Shown: positions 40,280-53,900 of the stretch, piece by piece
Layout of the letters: each line of letters starts with the position of its first letter
Numbering within the stretch: the first letter of the stretch is position 1
Source of the DNA: Planoprotostelium fungivorum
Taxonomy: Eukaryota; Evosea; Variosea; Cavosteliida; Cavosteliaceae
Direction of reading: 5' to 3'
Assembly (NCBI GenBank): GCA_003024175.1
Contig: MDYQ01000014.1
Coordinates: 62,001-126,000, forward strand
Length of the DNA: 64,000 nt
Translations under genes and position numbers: made by a program
The notes under the pieces: model-generated
What the model saw: only the letters and a program-made list of their open reading frames with translations
What the model was told of the DNA's origin: nothing
Databases searched by the model: none

Positions 40280-42073
40280 TCATTCAGATGATGCAGAGAT
40301 GATGCTGCCTCTCATGATCTGTCCCCATCCGATCAATCTCCAGTGCTTCTCGACTCTTCTGGACAAAGCGATCTTCTCTCCCTCTTGAGTGCACACGGGT
40401 TGCGTCAGGACGATCTTGGCCAGATCATTCTTCACGGCGAGGACCTTACCACCGGTAGAAGTGGAGCCGATGTTGACCATGAGAACCTGATGATGGTGTC
40501 GGAATGAGAAGATGGTGATGATGGTGTCAGAATGAGATGATGGTGATGATGGTGATCGTCACCTCTTGCTTGGCGAGCTTCTGGACCTTGCTCTGCTTGT
40601 CTCCCTCTGTCTTGACTCCCAACAGTCTCCTCAAGAGGAAAAAGTTGATCTCCAACTCGGTAAAGATACTGGGAAGCTTTCCAACAGATCCCAACACCTG
40701 ACCCCCGTCTCAGTCTCTCGCGCTCATGACCGTCATGAAGGTCATCTCTCATCACCTGTCCGACGAGTCTGTCAGCTCTGCACCACGTGGGGTCGATCTT
40801 TGTTCCGACACCGATGAGTCCACCAGGTACGGCGTATTTGAGGTCGTTCTGCTCGGTGAAGAGAGAGACGATACGACTGAAGATAGGGACACACTTGACT
40901 TTGCCCTCGTTGTCCTTCGTAATGATACCGGGTCTGACTTCGATCTCGTCTCCGAGCTGGAGGGGTTAAAATGGGCGGGAACGGGGTGGCCACCGACTCA
41001 CCTTGAGTACACCCTTGACGATGGAACCTCCGGCGACTCCTCCCTTCAGCTCTTCGATCTCGGCACCTGTGGAGTCTCAATCATTTGGAACGATCTACAA
41101 TGATGTTGTAGATGGAACTCACCAGGCTTGTTGACATCGAAAGATCGGATGACAATGAGATGGGGTGATGATGTGAAGTCTCTGATTGGAATGGGGATTG
41201 TCTTGCAGATGTATTCGCACACGACATCGATGTTGTACTTGAGTTGAGCGGAGATGGGAATGATGGGTGAGCTCTCTGCGATCGTTCCTGGAAAAAAGAT
41301 TAAAAGAGAATAAAATGGGAGATGATGGGCTCACCCTTGATGAACTTGAGGATCTGCTTGTGTTGTTCGAGTGCGTTCTCTTGCTTGACGAGATCGATCT
41401 TGTTCTGTAGGATGATAATGTGTTTCAACTTCATGATCTCGACGGCGGCCAGATGCTCAGAAGTCTGGGGCTGGGGGCAAGACTCGTTACCGGCGACAAG
41501 TAAGAGAGCGGCGTCCATGACCGCAGCTCCGTTAAGCATAGTGGCCATGAGAATATCGTGACCTTACCTCACGTCAATCCACCTCCACGTGAAGAAAGTC
41601 TTCTCTTCACCTGGGCAATCCACGAAAGAGACGTGTCTGAGGAGCTCCATTTCTGCATCACAACCTGGAATACCGTGCTTGGGCTTATCCGTCGTGTTAG
41701 AACCGAAAGATGCATAGCACGAGGGGCGGGGGCACTTTGAGTCGCTACATTTGTAGATCTTTGCATTAGCATATCCCAACTTGATAGTAATGTTTCTTTC
41801 GAGTTCGTTCTTGAAACGAACGGTTTGGACTCCTGATATGGCTCTGACCACGGTGGACTTACCGTGAGCTACGTGTCCAATCGTTCCTGAGAAACATCAA
41901 TCATAAGGGATGAAAGGGGTACACATACCAATGTTGATGGTGGCTTGTCGAGAAATAACCTCAGGTGTCAGGGGTGTGAGAGTTGTTGGGTCGATATCAA
42001 TGTTTTGAGTCATCAAATGCTTGTTCTCCGACTTAACCGAGGCCGGCTCCATGCTGGCTACTTCGTCTTCCAT
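40280..42073 (-). CDS. Translation initiation factor eIF2 subunit gamma
   Basis: The GTPase core of eIF2, which carries initiator Met-tRNA to the 40S ribosome. The ATG at 42073 gives [17 protein letters not shown]. Then come G1 [11 protein letters not shown], switch region [16 protein letters not shown], the zinc-type knuckle [12 protein letters not shown]3 [14 protein letters not shown] split by an intron, G4 QNKIDLVKQ, and the beta-barrel domains ([47 protein letters not shown]). It ends [17 protein letters not shown]. All key residues are present and the length (about 460) is standard. The intron at 41067-41122 carries an inverted ATCTACAAC pair. Confidence 0.96.
41067..41122 (-). repeat. 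eIF2-gamma intron with inverted motif pair
   Basis: The 56-nt sense-strand intron starts GTGAGTTCC, then ATCTACAAC (complement of 41105-41113), a 4-nt loop and TTGTAGAT (complement of 41093-41100), forming a tight possible hairpin just after the donor. The intron ends CCACAG. Confidence 0.7.
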
Positions 42074-42636
42074 GATTGTCTATCGATCGTTGCTGATCTT
42101 TATGACCAGAAGAAAACGACACGATGAGTGAGATATCGTAAAATTTTCTCATTTCTTCAATTCATACTTCCTCCGAAGTGAAAGCTGTTCCAAAACAAGA
42201 ACTGGTATAACACTGTTCATCTTAGCTACTGATGATTCTGTGCGAGTAGAATCATCATTCCTGGTCACGAATGTCAAAACTGTACAGTCGGTGCACCAGC
42301 ACCGAGTTGTCACACGAAGCGGCCATTTGATTACAGTCGTTCAGATAAAATTGTAATCGTAACCTGTGGATCAGCAAACGTCCCAATGAATCGAGGTGAC
42401 GCCCCTCGTGTCGATTTAAAAACAGAGCAAGGAGACAGCAGGACGAAATAGGAAGATGAGACGTCCTCCGACGGGAGATACTTGATTGGACTAGAATAAT
42501 CCACTGCTGTATATCAGGCGAAGCGTCATGGACATGACCTCCATCGATGTGCAGTGCTGTCGTAAGAATATTCGGGATCCAGTTCTCTGTCAGAGCTTGT
42601 CATTTTCCACACCAGCACAACATCTCCGCCACCACC
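42074..42636. promoter_or_regulatory. Divergent promoter region, 563 bp
   Basis: The largest promoter-type spacer in the window, between eIF2-gamma (-) and the lipase (+). No frame with domain support, no repeat and no RNA gene seen. A short leader ccgccaccacc precedes the lipase ATG. Confidence 0.45.
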
Positions 42637-43861
42637 ATGAGAGTCCTCCTCTCTGTATTCTGCCTCATCTCTTGTATATCTATCGCTGAGGTAAGACGGT
42701 CGTGATCCGATCTACATCTGATCGATGCAGGGTGCATTCTCTGCATCCGACGCATTGCCCAAGCTCATGTATTCTTACGCTGCTTACTGTCCGAACAATA
42801 AAGTCGTCAACTGGTGAGTTAAAATGGATCGTGTCCAACTGAAGATGCTCGCAGGACATGTTACTGGTGCAAACAGAGTGTCCCACAGCTGAAGGTCCGA
42901 CGCATGTTTCGAAACATTAGGATTCACCATTTCAACAGGTGCTGCAGCTCATCAAAGGAGGGTTGTTGGACAGCATCTCGGGTTATGCAGGAGTGACTTC
43001 TGATGAATCCACCGTCGTCTTCTCCTTCCGAGGCACACAACCATACAACGTCTTTAATCTTCTCACAGATGTTAACTTCAGCCTCACGGTGAGTGGAAAC
43101 ATGTTGACAATGCATCCGATGCTGAATGTTCCATCTAGTCTCCCTTCAACAACTCCATTCCGAGTGCGAGAGTCCATTCCGGTTTCCTCTCTGGCTACAT
43201 GTGTGAGTTCACACATTCATCCCCTCTCCATTCTAAGATGACCATCAGCCGTCCGACAACAAGTCACCGATCTGGGCAAGAAACTGTCAAAGATGTATCC
43301 TAAAGCACCCATCATCGTCACTGGTCACTCTCTCGGTGGAGCCCTAGCCACCCTCGCCGCCGCCGATCTGGCCATCTCAAGTGATTTCATCTTCACCTCT
43401 TCACTCTCGTCACTCCACACATTTAAAAATCCCACGTCTCCGCCTTAGACATCATCATCCATCTCATTTCAATCGTTGATCCCAGACCAGGATCAATTCC
43501 AAATCCGGTCCAGTTATGGACTTTCGGTTCCCCTCGCGTGGGCAACGCAGAGTTTGCGAATTATATGAGCAAGAGCTACCTGGACAAATCGTATCGCGTC
43601 ACATTCGATCGCGATCCCATCGTGAAGCTTCCTCCCAGATTGCTGGGCATCCAGCATATGGACACGGAGTACTGGATGAAAGATGCGACAAACTTTGTCA
43701 AGTGTGGCCCAGAAGGTAACAACACGAACATCAATGATCCATCTTCTAATGCAAAAATTTCAGACTCCAAATGTTCTGCTGGCAAGCTCTTCAGTGATAT
43801 GACAGACCATCTTCAGTACTTGGGAGTTAACCTCCTGTCTGGTATCACATCCGGTTGCTGA
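42637..43861 (+). CDS. Secreted class 3 (fungal-type) lipase
   Basis: An alpha/beta hydrolase acting on acylglycerols, probably in phagosomes or outside the cell. The ATG at 42637 begins a signal peptide (MRVLLSVFCLISCISIAE). The mature part has LPKLMYSYAAYCPNN, VVFSFRGTQPYN (oxyanion strand), PIIVTGHSLGGALATLAAAD with the nucleophile Ser of GHSLG (about 43321), WTFGSPRVGNAEFA, RVTFDRDPIVKLPP with the likely catalytic Asp, and TDHLQYLG with the likely His. Cys residues near both ends suit an exported protein. About 300 residues and six or seven short introns. The stop is at 43859-43861. Confidence 0.92.
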
Positions 43862-44193
43862 TGCGCCATTGATATAAATAGACTCAAAGAAGTATGGCGA
43901 CACTAAGTGTTATTTGAACCCACCATAGGGCTGTTGTTTGTTAAACCTTTAGTCGTATTGAGTGGTTTCCAAGCGCAATTAGGCTCCTCATTTTCCCAGG
44001 TGTAGTGGAGACTCTACGGTTCTTCTCTTTTACCACTGGGATATCTGCCTCTGAGGATCGCAAAGGTGCACAATCAAACAAGTTAAAGGTGGTCGGCTGT
44101 CTAACGAGATCAGGCATAGGCGACCGAAAGCAATCCCTATGATGACAGCAGTTTGCCCACGGTGAATCTCAGTATAGACCCAGAACGAAAGCG
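43862..44193. other. Spacer between lipase and receptor kinase B
   Basis: 332 bp without a supported gene. It likely holds the lipase 3' UTR and the promoter of the receptor kinase. Confidence 0.4.
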
Positions 44194-47100
44194 ATGAAGA
44201 GGAGCCTCTATACGATTTTATTCGTGATTCTGAACCTGGTGTTGGTCAGCGGCCGGAAGGTATGATGTTATGAAGAGCTTCGTGTGACAGAGAACAGGTG
44301 CAGGAGGTACAAAAGTCAGAACATGAATACACTGCCACTACGAGTTATCACGTGAGATCATGTGTGACCCTTTCACTGTGGCTGACTCACAACGAGAACT
44401 TCGCATTGGTCGGTGGCATCGTCTTCGCCCTATCATGCATCGTCCTCTATATCATCAAGACGGTCACGGAGGTCACGATCTATTCGGCAGTTCAACCTCG
44501 AAGAGCCAATAAAACCACCTCACAGGAGACTGCAGTCACAGGCGAGCAGTCCAGTGGCAACACGTCCGACGATTATGCCTACAACAACCCGAGTGCTACC
44601 GCCGTCGGAGCTGCTAATCCTCTCTTGGTGAGACACGTCTACTGTTAGAAGTTCGTATGATTCATCTGGCCCAGAATGATCCTCTTTCGAAGGACAGCGA
44701 CCGATGGAGAAAATTCGTGTCGATTCCTACCATCTTCGTGATGGCTGTCCTCTTCCTCATTGCGGTCATCGCCGTGTCCATCACCTTGTTGAGCTACATT
44801 TCACAGAACAACATGGTCGACGATCTCACCGGACAGATTCAGAACAGCATAGGAAGGAGTTTCCTCGGTCAGACGAACGCAACGCTAAACGACTACGCCC
44901 ATTGGGGCAGAGAGAGTGAGCTATCCATCCATCATCTGATATGTTCATCATCTGATATGTCGGGCAGTTCGAGATCTGGCCGACAACTACATCCCCCCTG
45001 GCACTCCACCTCCCAATTATAATGATTCTATGTATCAGTCATACCCGGAGATCTTCCATTATCTCCTCGCGTCCATGATGAACAGAGATCTGGGATCCGG
45101 TTTCGGCATCGGCGTGAGTCATCGACTCCATCATCTCCTGATATCAATCATCTCCTGACACATCATCTCCTGATACATCTCGACCATCTCATCTCACATC
45201 TACAGTTCCCCACCGGTAAAAGCTTCGGAGGAGGAAACGAACTCTTCGGCGCGGACGTCTTCGACACTTTCCTCATCAACAACGTCTCCACTGTCTACGT
45301 CACCATCTTGAACGCCAGCCTCAGCCTGGATTTCCCCAATCCAAATCCGAACGCAAACTTCATCTTCCCCTCCAGTGATGCGGAGTCGGACTCGTGTCCA
45401 AAAGGCACACCGACCGAATTCTGGGCACCGCTTGTCCCCACCGCCATCAGTGCCACAGATGTGGAGATCAGCATGTACCGCTACATCAAGTCTTGCTATC
45501 GAGACAAGATGACTTACAAGATCACCGTGTACATCAAGTTTGGTAGAATCGCGACTCTGCTGCAGGAGATGGTCAGCCAAGTGAAGGGAAGAGCGTTCAT
45601 CGTGGAATCAGACGGAGCTCTCGTTGCATCTACAACGGGGACGAGACCGTTCGCCCTCACTGACAAGGGGTGAGGCGTCTGATCAGTAGAGATCAGATAT
45701 ACTGACACCGGATCACAGCATGGTACGTTACTATGGTAACAACGCAACGGAAGCTTACATCCGTGAGGCGTGGGCGGCCTATCAGGCTGACCCGGTCGTG
45801 TCACAGTCGACTCACACCATTGATGGCGTCGAATACTTTCTCCTACCGAACGTCTACCAGAACGGTGAACTCTCATGGATCATCATCCAATTGGCAGAAT
45901 CCGATCCCTTCTTGGGAACCATCAAGGCTTACGTCAGGTGACGAGACTCGACGCGCGTTCGAGCTGAAGACATGCAGGCGGAGTGGCATTGTCATCGGTG
46001 TCGTGTGTGCGGTGGCAGTTCTCATGGCCATCGGTGCTTCGTTCTGGATCACGAGACCGTTCGCACACTTGACCCAACAGCTCATCTTGGCGGCAAGGAT
46101 GCAGCTGACGGAGGAAGAAGTGTCGGTGCCCTTCTTGTTCGAGGCCAGGAGGTTGCATCAGGCGTTCATCACCATGAAGGAGGCGATGAAGTCGTTCCAG
46201 AGATACATCCCAGAAGCTCTCATCAGCACCAGAGTGAGTGTCCATGATGTCAGATGATGACGATGATGATGCTGATGATGATGACGTTGATCGGTTCACA
46301 GATGGATTACAAAAACTTGAAACACTTGGTCGAAATTGGTTCGGGAGCTTTCGGAGTCGTCTTCCGTGCAGGTGATCATCACAACATGCGTCTTTCCAAC
46401 CGACTCTTCACAGAATGGAACAGCGAGATCGTCGCGGTCAAACAAGTCAAGACGGAGCACATCTCTGAATCGCAGATGAAAGATTTCTTATCCGAAGTTG
46501 GAATCCTCCAGCAGCTGCCGCCTCATCCGAACGTCGTTTTGTTCAAAGCCGCAACTTTTCCACCTCAACCTCTCAGGTGAAACGACATCAACACTTCACG
46601 TGGATTCGAATCGTTTCGATCGCACCAGCCTGACGAATTCTCACAGCATGATCACTGAATTCTGCGGTGGTGGAAGTTTGTACGGTGAGTACTCTGCATT
46701 CATCGAGTGTACCGTGATTAACCTTCTCAGCTTACATCCGCAAATTTCCAAACTTGTCGGTCAAGGAGAAGTTGAGACTATTAGCCGAAATCGCTCGAGG
46801 CATGAGACATCTACACAAGCAAAATGTCGTCCACAGGTGATGCCTCCACTCCAACTCTTCTCACGACTCACACTCACCACAGAGATCTCGCGTTGAGAAA
46901 CATCCTCCTCTCTTCTGAATTAGAGGCAAAGGTCTCTGATTTCGGTCTGTCTCGCGTCAACGACACCGGTGGTGACGGATCCACCACCTCATCAGCCGTC
47001 GGACCCCTCAAGTGGATGTCACCCGAGGCGATCACGGAGAGGAAGTATTCCACCAAGTCTGACGTCTTCAGCTTCGGTGTCGTCGTGTGAGTACTTGACT

Positions 47101-47576
47101 CGTGTCGCTTTCGGCTGATGGTTCGAACTAGTTGGGAGCTCTTTGAAGAGAGAGATCCATTCCCGGGGATGACACCGGTGGAGGCTGCCTTCCAAGTCGT
47201 CAACGGGCAGAGGTTGATCTTTACAAATTGTCAACTCCCTTGGTTGTTGAGATTAGTCGAAGGTTAGATCGTCACATCATCATCATCACCAGCGGCGTTG
47301 TCGTTGTCATCTCACCATCGTCCATCACAACATCGTCACATCATCGAGTCGTGTTCATCATCATGATGCCACGTCTGACGAGTTTCTTCAGCGTGTTGGG
47401 ACAAAGACCCCGCCATCCGCCCCAGTTTCCGTTACATCGTCCAAGCCATGAACAACGAAGGCATCCCCTCCGGAAAGGAATTAGAAGAAGAGATCGAGCT
47501 CGTCAATATCGTAGTCGACCGAACCAACGACGAGAAAGCCTACGACGAAGCTTGTCTCAGTGAAGATTACACTTGA
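44194..47576 (+). CDS. dCache-like receptor kinase with HAMP-like segment (copy B)
   Basis: A paralogue of the gene at 12452-15707, in opposite orientation. The ATG at 44194 gives MKRSLYTILFVILNLVLVSG, then TMs (LVGGIVFALSCIVLYIIKTV; IPTIFVMAVLFLIAVIAVS), the outer sensor (DDLTGQIQNSIGRSFLGQ, NATLNDYAHWG, FPTGKSFGGGNELFG-like turn, VESDGALVASTTG, ESDPFLGTIKAYVR), an exit TM (IVIGVVCAVAVLMAIGASFW), a HAMP-like helix and AMKSFQRYIPEALISTR. The kinase has GSGAFGVVF, IVAVKQVKT, RDLALRN, SDFGLSRVN, LKWMSPEA, KSDVFSFGVVV and CWDKDPAIRPSF. It ends with a Glu-rich tail and LSEDYT. About fifteen introns. The intron before WELFE here ends AACTAG, whereas the copy A gene and the relic both end GTTGTAG. 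Confidence 0.87.
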
Positions 47577-47618
47577 TCACGTTTTTTATTCGACAAAATC
47601 TCTCTTTTACGAGTTCAA
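47577..47618. terminator. 42-bp tail-to-tail spacer
   Basis: Receptor kinase B (+) and the P-loop NTPase (-) end 42 bp apart. The spacer is T-rich on + (gttttttattcg). The 3' ends of the two mRNAs must overlap. Confidence 0.55.
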
Positions 47619-50526
47619 TTACGATGGAAGGGCTCTCGTGTCTTCCGTCATCTTCTTGTTGATTTCTTCTCGGACGGTATAGAGGGCGTTGTTGTGCTCT
47701 TCGATCTGCTTCTCGAGGGAGCCTTCTGCTTGGAGGATCCGTTGTTTCCTCCTGTCGACCTGATGGGAGGTCAATGTCTATCGGATGTGAAATGAGAGTG
47801 GACCTCGTCTTGCCCCAAGTATCTGACCCATTCGCTCTCCTTCCCGACTAATTTCTCTAAATGACCAAACCTAAGACGTTCTCAATGAAATCGTTAAAGG
47901 TCTATCTTTCTTCATTCTTTTTTTTACCAAATGAAGAGGAGAGAAAAAGTGGAAAAATAAATTTTAATCTCACCTCTGTATGTATTCATCCATTGTGTTC
48001 TTCCTATCGTGTATCAACTTGTCCTCTCTATCTCTCAATGCCCTCAGATCAATCTGCTGCTGCACCCACCTTCTCTGCTTCATCATCTTCTCGTCCTGTC
48101 ACAGTCAGCCCACCCTTCGATCCCCGTTCCCCGCCATTTTTTCCACCTTCAATAGAAGACCGAAGGCCATTTTCATCTTTGGGGAGCCAGCCGTGAGGGC
48201 GATGCTGTCCAGGGAAGAGTTCAAGAGGGAGAAGATGGAGTCTGGCTTCTTTGAGATGGGGTCGGCGAACCTCTCGTTGACGAAGGAGATGAGCTGAGCC
48301 TGCAGCAAGTTCTCTAATTCTTCCGTGTGTTGGTGGTGGAAGATGTTGACTACGATCCATCGTTTGTTCACGTAACGATCCTGAGAGAATGAATTGGAAT
48401 CGAAGCTGAAACGAAATAAATTCGGACGGTGATATCTATTGATGATTTATATTTCAATCGAATGAAGAATTTATGTTCGAAAGAGAATCGTGTTGCAGGA
48501 AATTTTTGATGAAAATTTTTGATGAAAATTTTTCGAAAAAGGAAAAGATGGAGAATTCTCTTCACCTTGTGTAATATTTCCATGAGATTCCAGAATCGAA
48601 TAAACTTCTCAAAGAGTTGATATTTCTCAGCATCGTTTGTCGTCTTAGATGCTGTTTCTAAAATACTCTCCAAGTGGTCTTCTATCTGTACAATACTGTC
48701 CGTCAACATGCTGCGTAAGATCTGTCAAAATCTGTCAGTCATACGTAATCGAACGTAACTCATGTACACATCCTCATCAGGTGATCAAGTGATCGATGAG
48801 CGGATGATCAGGTGATCGGATAATCGGATAATCGGGTAATAGGATAAATCTCACATTGAAGTAAGCATCGCCCCGCGTCAGACCCGTCACCACACGATCC
48901 AAATCCTCCAAATTTCCTCCAATACAACCCACTATATTATCCACGGCCTGCCCACCCTTCAATCCCCACTCCCTCCCTTTTTTTTCTCACCTCCGAAGGC
49001 AGGGGCTTCTGGAAGGCCTCGAAATTCGACGACATTTCGGTGAAAAACCGTTTTACGTCTTCGTTCTCGGCGTAGTCGATGCATATCATGGATCTCCTGC
49101 GTCTGAATGCGGCGTGTGTGTCTAAATCCAAGTGGGCAAAGGAGTAAGATGTGACAAAGACGACGTGGGCTAGTTTTGAATCGGAGATGTGAATGCACCA
49201 GTCCATGAATTTCAGAAAGTGGGGAACGTCTGAGACCTTTGGAAGATGAGATCACATGATCGGATGATCAGATGATGTGGATGGTGAGATGATGGTGAGA
49301 TGATGAGATGGTGAGATGATGAGATGGTGAGATGATGATCCTTCACCTTTCCTCCTTTACCCAGATCGAGATCGTTACAAGTTCCCAATCGATGAATATC
49401 ATCCAAGCAGATAACAGGTACACCTGACGGCCATCCTCTATATGCTCTTCAGTCTCCGTTCGAAATAAATAAAACGAGATATTTTTGACGTCTTAGAGAA
49501 GAAATTCGTCACCTTTCAAATTCTTGTCTTAAACTTTCTGCGATGACGTTGAGAGCGGTATCGATCTCTGAATTCGTGTAGCCTGTTCTCGTTCCTATGC
49601 GAGGGTGAGTCGAATGTTTAGAGGATGAAGAAGTGTAAAGTTGTGATGGAGTGATGATGATTGATTTTGCAGCATCATCCATACGATCATCATCACAACA
49701 TCATCGTGGGTCACTTGTCAAAAACACAAACCAGAATAAGATGTTCGCATCATCGCCACGTGATCGAAGCATGAGAGAGCTCACCTCCGAAACCAAAGAG
49801 GGACGACCACATACTTCCTTGATTCGACAACTTGTAGCCCGTCCCCGTGATGAATGAGACGATGAACTCCTCTCCATTCGTCACCGGGTTCTGTTTCAGA
49901 TCCTGCCAGAAGCTCATCTTCCTTCCATTGAAAATTCCCTTCAGAAGTAATCCCTTTCCAGCTGATTCTGGACCTGGATGATTGCATTAATGGAAAAGAG
50001 GGGATGAGAAGATCAATGTACGACGAACATGAGAAAGAGCACGTTCTCACCGATGATTACGGATGGTCCAGATGGAGAAGAACTGAAATATTTTTGTAAG
50101 ATCTTTGTCTCCTTCTTTCGGACCAAGTTGATGGGTGGCTCGGCCAGAACTAATGGTGTCTGCAATCGATTCTGGATGTATCGTCTCTGCATGAAGGCGG
50201 CCCTCGCGATGGACAAGTATAGAACATATGAACCAGCAGCAAGAGTACCCAATATGACCTGTGATGATACGTGAGCGGAGACTCCATCACTCGTTCGTCA
50301 TCACCTTGAGAAGAAGGGGATTGACGGATGTGATCCAATCTATCAGTCCTCTCTTCTGCATCGGATGGTCCACATCATGGTTCTTCTTCAGACTCGTCTG
50401 GCGGTGATGGATGGACGATCGGTGCGCCACAGGACGAGGTGTGAGATGATGTAGTGAACGATGGAAAGTGTTATTTGTCGCCCGTGTGCGGACTTGCAGG
50501 GCAGGTTGTGTGATCAGGCGATACAT
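47619..50526 (-). CDS. Membrane P-loop NTPase, probably mitochondrial (YME2/RNA12-like)
   Basis: The ATG at 50526 gives an Arg-rich, acid-poor start (MYRLITQPALQVRTRATN, NTFHRSLHHLTPRPVAHR), a good mitochondrial presequence. A membrane helix follows (ILGTLAAGSYVLYLSIARAA). The NTPase then reads PSVIIG/PESAGKGLLLKGI (P-loop), GTGYKLSNQ, VICLDDIHRLG (Walker B-like, DD), AHVVFVTSYSFAHL and FRRRRSMICIDYAEN, and a late GGNLEDLDRVVTGL of the sensor-2 type. The C-terminal third is helical, with a coiled coil (LQAEGSLEKQIEEHNNAL) and the end TEDTRALPS. The plan of presequence, one TM, and a STAND/AAA-like NTPase resembles fungal YME2/RNA12 and plant relatives, but I cannot prove orthology. About twelve short introns. 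Confidence 0.6.
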
Positions 50527-50909
50527 CGGTCTGCCCGCTTTGTAAAGAGCATCAGAAATTCTGTCTCGTTGTTTGTAGATTTCAGCTGTGAAAATTTGGT
50601 TCCCCTCTATCACAGGACCATCTTCTCAATTATGCTATCATGTACCTCTCTTCACGCGTCGCATCCACAAAGTGTCGTTCTCATCATGGTCATGTTTTTA
50701 CATGCGATGTTCAAGACAATCTCTGAGATTGGTTTCAATTCGTCCACCCTATCCACATATGAGAATCTCTTGTCTTACACATCATCCACTGGTGAATTGA
50801 ACTACGTAACTCAGGCTACCATCTTTGCGTTGTAGATTCATAGTGAGCAAAAATAGCTCACGAGCATTTTGAACGGAAGAGAAAATAAGCTTGGCTGTGG
50901 CTGGCCGCC
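50527..50909. promoter_or_regulatory. Divergent promoter region, 383 bp
   Basis: Between the P-loop NTPase (-) and IFT172 (+). It contains CGTTGTAGAT at 50828-50837, about 70 nt before the IFT172 ATG, possibly the acceptor of a 5'-UTR intron. I see no clear X-box (RFX) site, though I could miss a degenerate one. Confidence 0.4.
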
Positions 50910-53900
50910 ATGCAGACAAAACACTTCAAGACCATATCACCTGGGAATGATAGTATACAGAAGATTCAGGCCATCTGTTGGTCACCCAATAACATGCGAA
51001 TGGCCGCAGTGTCATCGAACAAGAATGTGTATCTATATGACGAGAATGGTGAACAACGAGAGAAGTTTCCCACGAAGGCAGCAGACCCGAAGGTGAGAGA
51101 ATGGATGATGTGATGGTCGCGATTGATGATGAAATCAGCTGACGAAAAACTATGCTATCAGGGGTCTGTGCTTCTCACCAGATTCGACGAAATTAGCCAT
51201 CGCTCAGAGTGATAATGTCGTCTTTGTATACAAATTGGGCGCCAAGTGGGGAGAGAAAAAATCGATCAGCAACAAGTATCAACAGACGTCTTCCATCACG
51301 ACCCTGTGTTGGCCCTCGTCTCACTCGAATGAGCTCTTTTTCGGTCTGTCAGAAGGAAAAGTGAAAACGGTGCGAGTCCGATGCAACGGGTGCAGAGATC
51401 TGATGTCGAACAGGGAAACCTGAGGACGAACAAATCCTCCATCATCTACTCGACGGAAGAATACGTCGTATCCATGTGCGCCAACCCGAAAGGTAATGCC
51501 ATGTTGGCGGGACACATCAACGGAGACATCTACATGTTCTCCATCTCCGCCACCGGTACCGTCTCAAAGGTGAATCCACCAATGCAATCAGCACGATCAC
51601 CGACGTCCATCATTTAGAACCGCATCGCCACACACACGACCATTCCATACGTTCTCTCCTGGGGAGAATCGATCGTGGCTGCCGGCAATGACTATCGCAT
51701 CATCTTCTATGACATCAAGGGAGATGTCATCCAAAGATTCGATTACTCGCACGATGAGAAGGAGAAGGGTTACACCTGCGGTGAATTCTCACCATCAGGC
51801 CAGTCTGTCATCTTAGGCTCGTTCAATCGTTTCAGAACCTTCAGCTACAGCACGAGAAGACAGGTGAGAACATCCATCACAGACATCACCTTCACGAAAT
51901 GACTCGATCAGGTGTGGGAGGACTCTGGAGCGGTAGACATTCAAAACATGTACACACTCACGTCTCTCTCCTGGAAGCGTGACGGTTCAAAGGTGAAGAA
52001 TTACACGTTCAGATGTGACGCTCATCGGTGCAGTTGGTCGTTGGTACTTTAACTGGAGGCCTGGAAATGTACGATGCCTGTCTCAGGAGATTCAAATACA
52101 AGGGTAAGTTTGAGATGGTCTACGTCAGCCCGAGCCAGGTCATCGTCAAGAGACTCAGCAACGGCGAGAAGATCATGCTGAACTCCCTGCACGGTCACGA
52201 GATCACAAAGGTGACTTTTCTTTCGACGTTCAAATCTCAAATCTTCATCAGGTCAACGTCTACCAAGATCGCTATCTCATCGCTCACACTCAGTGGTCCA
52301 TCATTATGGGCGATCTGAATCACAAGAAGAAATTGATCTCAGAAATTCAATGGCAGTTGACCGGAAACGAAAAGTTTCACTTTGACAACCCTGGTGTATG
52401 CATGATATCCAACGCGGGAGAGCTCACTCTCGTCGAATACGGCTCTTCAGACATCCTAGGTGAGTTCATCTACAACGAGCCACTCCCGACCCTCCCCAGG
52501 TATCTGTCGTACCGAACACGTGTCACCCCACCTCATCTCCGTTCGCGTCAACGAGAAGAAGAAGATAGAACCTCTCACGGAAGAAGAACAAGCGAACCCT
52601 CCTTCCCCTCCACCAGCAGATAAGAAGATCGCCTATCTCATCGACACCCAGACCGTGCACATCTTAGATTTACGCACGAATTCTGTCGAGGCAACGATCA
52701 ATCACGATTGCAAGATCGATTGGCTGGAGCTGAACTACAGAGCCAACAAACTCTTGTTCAGAGACAACCGTAGGGCGCTCAATCTGTTTGACATTCCCAC
52801 TCAGACCCGAGTGACTCTGCTCAATTTGGTTTCCTACGTCCAATGGGTGATTGTGAAGTGGAATCGAGATGTCTGACGTCTATGGAGGTGCCGAAGGCAG
52901 ATGTGGTGGTCGCTCAGTCCAGAAGTGATCTCTGTGTTTGGTATTCCATCGATAATCCGGAGAGGGTGAAGATGATGCCCATCAAGGGTGATGTCATAGA
53001 CATCGAGAAGACGAAGGGAAAGACAGAAGTGGTTGTAGATGAAGGAGTGACGTACACCTACGTATCCCTCAACGAGGCTCTCATCAGCTTCGGTTCAGCC
53101 GTTGAGGCAAAGAAGTTTGTGAAGGCTGCAGAGATTCTGGATGGTCTACCAAAGTGAGTATCACAGTACGATATCGCTGTTATACATAAATAGAACTGGT
53201 TTAACTCTATTTATAGACAAGAAGCTGGTTCACCTGAATCGGAGGCAATGTGGAAGAGGCTGTCCGCCCTCACTATCGAGTCAAGGGATCTAAAAATAGC
53301 CGAAAGATGTTTCGCCGCCCTAGGAGAAGTCTCTAAATCCAGATACCTTCGCAAACTCAACAAGATCGTAGAATACGCAGAGAAAGAGCTCAATGTCATT
53401 CCCGGCACGGTGAGCAATCATAACCTATTCGATCAATCGATGATTGATTCATTCAGGACTATTACGTCGTCAAAGCAAGACTGGCCATATTAGAGAAATC
53501 GTTCAGCTCGGCCGAACAGATTTACATGGCTCAAGGTCTCTACGAGGAGTGCATGGAGATGTACCAAGAGATTCACAAATGGGAGGAATCCATTCGAGTG
53601 GCTGAGGCGGCTCATCATCCTGAAGTAGAGGGTCTCAGGAATTCATACTTCAACTGGCTGTTAGATACGAAGCAAGAAGAGAGAGCCGCCGTTTTGAAGG
53701 AAAGATCCGGAGAATATTTCGATGCCATCAGCTTGTACCTCAAGGGTGATTCTCCCGCCCGAAATCATCTTTTGACATTCGAAAGGTGGACTTCCCGCCA
53801 AGGCGGCCCTCTTGGTGTCGTCTCAAAATTTGTACAAACAGACGGAGCTCACTCAACGTATTGCCGATTCACTCTTCATCGCCAATCTCTTCGAGAAGGC

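Noticed and set aside
47110-47130. GGTTCGAACTAG, resembling a tRNA T-loop
   Set aside because: It sits at the end of a kinase intron. No acceptor stem, D-arm or anticodon arm can be drawn around it.
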